NCBI GenBank assembly: GCA_030812955.1
Contig: JAUSTR010000019.1
Location: 1 to 38,195, forward strand
Source: Bacillus alveayuensis
GTDB lineage: Bacteria > Bacillota > Bacilli > Bacillales > Aeribacillaceae
Direction of reading: 5' to 3'
Length of the DNA: 38,195 nucleotides
Under the pieces are notes generated by a model. It had not been told where the DNA came from. It saw nothing but the letters and a program-made list of their open reading frames with translations, and ran no database searches. The position numbers and the translations under genes are program-made. This document shows positions 34,084 to 38,195 of this stretch, piece after piece. How positions within the stretch are numbered: position 1 is the stretch's first letter; each line of letters begins with the position of its first letter.

Positions 34084-34527
34084 TTGAGTCTCCAATATAA
34101 AAACATTTTGGTGGCAGTCGATGGTTCAAAAGAAGCAGAAAAAGCGTTTAAAAAAGCAGTGTCATTAGCTAAAGAATCTAATGCTACATTAATTATTACC
34201 CACGTAATCGATGATCGCTACGGTTCAGTTTCAGTATATGCTCCAGGCATTATCGATGAAGTGGAAGTAAGAGGGAAGGAATTGCTTGAAAGTTATGAAA
34301 AACAAGCAAAAGAAGCTGGAGTTGCAAATGTGAAAACACATCTCGAGCACGGATCTCCAAAAGTAAAAATTGCTAAAAATATCGCTCCAAAATTTGACGC
34401 TGATCTAATTTTATGTGGTGCAACAGGTTTAAATGCAGTAGAACGCCTCCTTATGGGTAGTGTGTCAGAACACATTACACGCTATGCCAAATGTGATGTA
34501 CTCGTCGTTCGTTCTAACGAAGAGTAA
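34084..34527 (+). CDS. Universal stress protein (UspA family)
   Basis: 147 residues, one Usp domain. YKNILVAVDGSKEAEKAFKKA begins the fold, and the ATP-binding signature G-2x-G-9x-G-S is present as GATG, nine residues, GSVSEH (about 118-134), so this is an ATP-binding type. Start TTG at 34084 with GGGGGG upstream. It stands alone between the Wadjet operon and alcohol dehydrogenase with its own terminator. Soluble cytoplasmic stress or energy-state protein; the specific role is unknown. Confidence 0.92.
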   Translation: MSLQYKNILVAVDGSKEAEKAFKKAVSLAKESNATLIITHVIDDRYGSVSVYAPGIIDEVEVRGKELLESYEKQAKEAGVANVKTHLEHGSPKVKIAKNIAPKFDADLILCGATGLNAVERLLMGSVSEHITRYAKCDVLVVRSNEE

Positions 34528-34590
34528 TAAAATTTTCGATTATCCTTCTCATCCAGGTTATTCTTTGTTCATTTCATATATGAAATAAAT

Positions 34591-34632
34591 ATCTCCCACC
34601 TACTAAAATCGAATAGGTGGGAGATTTCTTTT
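34591..34632. terminator. Bidirectional terminator between stress protein and alcohol dehydrogenase genes
   Basis: ATCTCCCACCTA (34591-34602) pairs perfectly with TAGGTGGGAGAT (34614-34625). T-rich sequence follows on both strands, between convergent genes. Confidence 0.88.
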
Positions 34633-34641
34633 GAAAAGGGA

Positions 34642-35697
34642 TTAAAACGATGTAATAATGTTAAACCCTTTCGTTTTAAATTGGGTCATATTGTCGAACA
34701 CTTCGTTCACTTCGGTTAAGTTGATTTCCCGTTCAACTAATCGTTTCGGGTTTAATCGTCCAGCAGAAACTAAGTTTAAAAGGCCGTAGTAATCAGGATT
34801 AGGGTTGCCGATGCTTCCAATAAACTCAATCTCACTTGCTGTAATGAGATCAACTGGAATCGAAACAAATCCTCCCTCCTCGGCCGTAGTTAATCCAACT
34901 TGAACATGTCTTCCCCCTTTTCTTAAAGACAACACTGATTGAAGGACCGTATCCTTTATCCCTAATGCATCTAGGCTGACTTGTGCCCCTCCTTTTGTGA
35001 TTTCTTTAATTGCTTCTGGTACATTTTCTTTCTTTGCATTGACAACAGCAATGGCGCCTTCCTGCTTGGCCATTTCAAGCTTTTCTTCATCAATATCAAC
35101 AGCTATAACTTGAGCACCTAAGGCATTTGCCACTTGAATAGCAGAAAGTCCGACCCCGCCAGCACCATGTATAGCCACCCAATCACCAGGCTCCACTTTT
35201 CCTCTAACGATACCGTGATAACCCGTCATAAAACGGCATCCTAATGCTGCGGCTGATACACTGTCAACATGATCAGGAAGCCTGATCAGATTAAAGTCGG
35301 CATGACGGACTAGAACATACTCAGCATATCCACCTTCAAGACCAGAGACTAGTCCGTAAATTTGAATATTTTCACATAAATTTGGTACACCTTTTTGACA
35401 GTATTCACATCGACCGCATCCAGAATGAAACGGAACAGTGACTCTATCACCAGGACGAAATGACTTCACATTATCTCCTACTTCTTCCACGACACCGCCA
35501 AATTCATGTCCTGGTGTAATAGGCAATTCTGGAGACAGTCCGATCCACGACCAATCTCCCTGCCAAGCATGCCAATCACTGCGGCAAACTCCACAAGCTT
35601 CAACTTTAATGACCGCATCATCTGATCCCGGTTTCGGATCTGAAACCGTTTGAATTTCCAACGGTTTTTTATGTTGAATAATTTTCGCTGCTTTCAT
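34642..35697 (-). CDS. Zinc-dependent alcohol dehydrogenase (MDR superfamily)
   Basis: 351 residues. Catalytic zinc ligands Cys in ACGVCRSDWHAW (about 34-45), His-Glu in TPGHEFGGVVEEVG (about 62-75) and a Cys in AALGCRFMTGYHG (about 150-162). The structural zinc lobe is intact: SGCGRCEYCQKGVPNLC (about 92-108). Rossmann site VAIHGAGGVGLSAIQVA (about 174-190) and VIAVDIDEEKL, the Asp favouring NAD+. ACGVCRSDWH and the CRF motif are typical of the Bacillus/Geobacillus-type broad alcohol dehydrogenases. A good ribosome site (AGGGGGATG) precedes the ATG. A cre-like site lies about 120 bases upstream. Natural substrate not evident; aldehyde or alcohol turnover might connect it to the sigma-54 operon, but no shared promoter is seen. 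Confidence 0.9.
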   Translation of the reverse strand: MKAAKIIQHKKPLEIQTVSDPKPGSDDAVIKVEACGVCRSDWHAWQGDWSWIGLSPELPITPGHEFGGVVEEVGDNVKSFRPGDRVTVPFHSGCGRCEYCQKGVPNLCENIQIYGLVSGLEGGYAEYVLVRHADFNLIRLPDHVDSVSAAALGCRFMTGYHGIVRGKVEPGDWVAIHGAGGVGLSAIQVANALGAQVIAVDIDEEKLEMAKQEGAIAVVNAKKENVPEAIKEITKGGAQVSLDALGIKDTVLQSVLSLRKGGRHVQVGLTTAEEGGFVSIPVDLITASEIEFIGSIGNPNPDYYGLLNLVSAGRLNPKRLVEREINLTEVNEVFDNMTQFKTKGFNIITSF

Positions 35698-36196
35698 TTC
35701 ACATCCCCCTCATTTTGAGATCATTGAAATCTACTTGGGCTATATGTTTCTTCGAAAGCTTATAATTTTTTGCACAAATCAGATCTTCTTTTAGATTCTC
35801 ATCGTACGTATTTTGGAATCGCTTTCATTTAATTCCTATATATGCTGGAAATGACGTGTGATGACAGCTAGAATTGATCAAAAACTAATCTAGGAGTGGA
35901 TTTTTTGTAGGGATTTCATTTTGGATAGATTCGGTTGCTTAACACATTGCATGCGGCATTGATTCCATTCATAAACGTTCATAACGTGCAAATATCGATT
36001 TCATCTTACACGAACGGTCTTCACCTCCTCTTTTTCAAATAAAAGTTATCACGTATCAGTTGTAATTGTCAATAATTTCTGAAAAGTTAAATATTTTTGC
36101 ATTTTAGTAGAAAAAGGAATAGACCTCAAAATACTTCTCATGTAAACCTCTTTACTATACAAAAAAACGAACCATCAAAACGATGGTTCTGAACAT
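35698..36196. promoter_or_regulatory. Alcohol dehydrogenase upstream region with cre-like site
   Basis: About 500 bases with no gene. TGAAAGCGATTCCA on the minus strand (35814-35827) fits the catabolite-response consensus TGWAANCGNTNWCA with one mismatch, consistent with CcpA control. Near 36021-36033 the minus strand has AGGAGGTGA, a perfect ribosome site, followed only by tiny frames (seven codons from the internal GTG, eleven from a later ATG), perhaps a leader or dead gene start. Confidence 0.35.
36161..36189 (-). terminator. Terminator of the DUF3870 gene
   Basis: GAACCATC (36169-36176) pairs with GATGGTTC (36182-36189), followed on the minus strand by seven T (36161-36167). Confidence 0.85.
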
Positions 36197-36526
36197 TTAT
36201 TTATCTTTTATTTGCTCAAATTGAGAATATAAATCTTTCATTGCAGCGACTAAAGCATTTGCCCCTTTTCCTTTATAGTTTTCCTGCAATATTCGGATTG
36301 GTTCTTCAAGACCGTCTTTTAAGCTGATCCCTTTCAACAGTCTGCCAATAAATTCTCTGCCATGTTCAGTAGCTAACGTACAAGATGCTTCGACAATAAC
36401 ACCATATTTTCGGTCAATTTCTACTGTAATCGTTAATGTTTCGTACACATTTCTTGCCGCCATTCCTTGAGGTAGACGCGCATGTCCTGCTAGAAACAAT
36501 AAATTTCCCATCATTTGTGCCCCCAT
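36197..36526 (-). CDS. DUF3870 domain-containing protein
   Basis: 109 residues, the normal size of this family. Seen: NLLFLAGHARLPQGMAARNVYE (split around 8-29), a hydrophobic strand KYGVIVEASCTLATEHGREFIGRLLKG and the helix RILQENYKGKGANALVAAMKDLYSQF at the C-terminus. The Cys in EASCTLAT is typical. No enzymatic motif is evident and the function is unknown to me. The ATG at 36526 has only a weak upstream ribosome site; a second ATG four codons further in (MMGNLLF) is an alternative start. Single gene with its own terminator. Confidence 0.8.
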   Translation of the reverse strand: MGAQMMGNLLFLAGHARLPQGMAARNVYETLTITVEIDRKYGVIVEASCTLATEHGREFIGRLLKGISLKDGLEEPIRILQENYKGKGANALVAAMKDLYSQFEQIKDK

Positions 36527-37158
36527 GCTTGCATAATATGATTGAATAAATTTTCTTATAACATTATTTTATAATAAAATGGAATGAACGAATATAGAAA
36601 AGTAGAAAGCGCACTGTACATGGCAGGTTCATTTTCCAAAAATGGCGCTTTCTACTTCCTATCAAAATATATATATGATTAAGAGATCATTATGGAGATA
36701 TCATGGTTAATATTAGAAATTATTCGGGATAATGAAGGCGTAAAATGGGACAGTTTATTCATCACTTTCAATGTTAAATCGTAGCCGTTGTGCTAAACTC
36801 GGAAATCTTTGAAAGGAATTTTACCTTCGTATACCCTTCTTTTAAACTGCAACAATTTGCGTATATGGTTCAACATGCCCGTCTATCGTTTTATTATGAA
36901 CACCAAGGAAAAGAAATTCTTAATTGGTACCGAATAAATCAAATGTTTTTTACGTCCATCACTATGACATTCATAATAATACTAGGTTGCTAATCATTTA
37001 TAATGGGCTATACGAATCGATAGCCCATTGATGTTCCCCTGCTAACAATCAAACAATCGTTGTTAATTTCTCCTAAGAAGCAGTAACAGCTTGTTCTCAC
37101 TACCTACTAGGTTTGTTTCGTTTTGGAGCGGAAGGGCTATTTTTTACTTCCTATGTTT
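36527..37158. other. 632-base gap with two inverted repeats
   Basis: Two perfect inverted repeats: AAGTAGAAAGCGC (36600-36612) with GCGCTTTCTACTT (36645-36657), and AATGGGCTAT (37002-37011) with ATAGCCCATT (37020-37029). Neither is followed by a T-run. A 67-codon frame (36790-36993, GTG start, no ribosome site) ends just before the second hairpin; it lacks recognisable motifs and I do not call it a gene. Confidence 0.45.
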
Positions 37159-38094
37159 TTAATGTTTTGCAAAAACACCGCGTTGACGAAGCAGCTCACG
37201 ATGTAAATCAGGATTTACTTCAAATGCTGCTCTTCCATGCATCCAGAATGTGTTGTTGATCATAATCAAATCGCCGACAGGTAATTTTAACTCAACAACA
37301 CTCTTATCATTTTCCAATGATTCAGATAGTTCTTTTAAATAAGTAGCTTGCTCAATTGTTTCTGGATAAACAAATTGATCGATAAAGCAAATGCACGGTT
37401 TATTGTTCACATCATAAAATGTTTCTCTTTGTACTTCTTTTGTCACATTTTTACTTGCTGGTGCCTTATAAGTAAACTTATAAGAAGCAAGCGGATGATT
37501 GCGGAATTTATCAAGATCCTCCCAATCATCTAAATGAAGTAAACGTGATTCTCCTCCAACAGCATTTTCTTCCGCCATTTTCATCATTAATAACCAATCT
37601 GTTGGTTCATCAACAAATGTACCATCCGTATGAAGTGTAAATAAACGATAAGCTTGACGAAGATATGAGTCACTATTATCGGTATGTTTGACAGTAAATC
37701 TTGCATAATACTTGCCAGACATAGCGTCAAAGTTTGGAATTCCAACAAGATGCGTAATAGCTGTTGAGAAGACTACATAGTCATCTGTGCTATTTGTTGC
37801 CGCTTGAACGCCAACTGTAAATCCTCCAGTGTTTCGGTCATGAAGGATTGTACGAAGAACATTCGCTAATTCAGGATCAACAAGCTGTTTTAAATAATCT
37901 GCCACGATAAATCTCATGTATGGAACATATTCCAAGTTTTGTGGAATGATATCTTTTGTTTTTTCAAAAAACGCTTCCAAAACACCTTGGTCAAATTCGA
38001 TATGATATAATCTTTTGCTTTGCGGATGCGGTTTCACTTCAAAGCCTTCATATTTTCTTGCAATTTTCGTTAAATCCTCAGCGATCTTGCTCAT
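37159..38094 (-). CDS. glaH: Glutarate 2-hydroxylase, CsiD/GlaH family
   Basis: 311 residues, slightly shorter than E. coli GlaH/CsiD (325). Fe(II)/2-oxoglutarate dioxygenase that converts glutarate to L-2-hydroxyglutarate in lysine/glutarate breakdown. Iron triad: His155 and Asp157 in LFTLHTDGTFVDEPTDWLL, and His286 in NTFWMHGRAAF; Arg303 in ELLRQRG is placed to bind 2-oxoglutarate. GGLLHLDDWED-like SRLLHLDDWEDL (about 183-194) is a family hallmark. GGGAGGA precedes the ATG. The partner L-2-hydroxyglutarate oxidase (LhgO) is not in the window and could lie beyond either side. Confidence 0.92.
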   Translation of the reverse strand: MSKIAEDLTKIARKYEGFEVKPHPQSKRLYHIEFDQGVLEAFFEKTKDIIPQNLEYVPYMRFIVADYLKQLVDPELANVLRTILHDRNTGGFTVGVQAATNSTDDYVVFSTAITHLVGIPNFDAMSGKYYARFTVKHTDNSDSYLRQAYRLFTLHTDGTFVDEPTDWLLMMKMAEENAVGGESRLLHLDDWEDLDKFRNHPLASYKFTYKAPASKNVTKEVQRETFYDVNNKPCICFIDQFVYPETIEQATYLKELSESLENDKSVVELKLPVGDLIMINNTFWMHGRAAFEVNPDLHRELLRQRGVFAKH

Positions 38095-38117
38095 GCTTAG
38101 TTCCTCCCTCTATAAAT

Positions 38118-38131
38118 GTTGATATATCAAC
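38118..38131. promoter_or_regulatory. Palindrome upstream of glaH
   Basis: GTTGATATATCAAC is a perfect 14-base palindrome 24 bases before the start codon, adjacent to a second dyad (ACGG TTGTAG CCGT, 38130-38143). Position within the leader suggests a repressor site; the regulator is not visible. Confidence 0.45.
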
Positions 38132-38195
38132 GGTTGTAGCCGTTTCAGGGGTGTCAAAAAAATATTTTTCGACAAAATTCCTAACATTATTTCTT

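Noticed and set aside
36790-36993. 67-codon plus-strand frame
   Set aside because: GTG start without a ribosome site and no recognisable motif; kept only as a note in the gap entry, although a hairpin follows its stop.

Overview
This window looks like chromosome from a low-GC, spore-forming-type Bacillaceae member. The supports are strong GGAGG ribosome sites, frequent TTG/GTG starts, a YfmR-type ABC-F protein, a sigma-54/AcoR-like regulator and a Bacillus-style kynurenine operon. The mix recalls thermophilic genera such as Aeribacillus or Parageobacillus, but the genus is inference. No rRNA, tRNA, CRISPR array or intact transposase was seen.

Left part (1-5964, all minus strand): a TetR-headed catabolic operon. 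It encodes a TetR regulator, an acyl-CoA synthetase, an acyl-CoA dehydrogenase, a quinone-oxidoreductase-like protein, TRAP transporter subunits DctM and DctQ, and a ComB-like phosphatase. It carries two deletion scars. The synthetase has lost its N-terminal half including the ATP loop, and the oxidoreductase has lost its C-terminus at a junction that also removes the first half of DctM. The operon is probably decaying, unless the assembly has dropped sequence.

6.3-14.1 kb: a visibly GC-richer luciferase-like monooxygenase gene (likely transferred) is followed by a sigma-54-dependent activator that faces an aldehyde dehydrogenase/DUF779 pair. Between activator and dehydrogenase lie a near-perfect -24/-12 promoter and repeated TGAAACA sites. 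A 107-bp imperfect palindrome separates the dehydrogenase from DUF779. Next, on the minus strand, is a complete guanidine-I (ykkC) riboswitch with its terminator, whose downstream gene survives only as 24 codons. Then comes an MNT-HEPN toxin-antitoxin pair.

14.2-20.2 kb: a structured repeat, a fatty acid desaturase with a long hairpin at the predicted start of its mRNA, YfmR, a small NlpC/P60 hydrolase and a secreted Glu/Lys-rich DUF5667 protein.

20.2-25.6 kb: a TetR regulator divergent from kynU-kynB-kynA (tryptophan to anthranilate), followed by an SNF-family sodium symporter that probably imports tryptophan. A second copy of the structured repeat sits between the regulator and the operon, and a palindrome overlaps the kyn -35 box.

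25.6-33.7 kb (minus strand): a complete four-gene Wadjet (JetABCD) plasmid-defence operon, best matched to type II by family (DUF2397, DUF2398, TIGR02680, DUF2399). This is a described system. 34-38.2 kb: a universal stress protein, a zinc alcohol dehydrogenase, a DUF3870 protein and a CsiD/GlaH-type glutarate 2-hydroxylase.

All calls come from reading the sequence by eye. Family names rest on motif and length recognition, not on searches.
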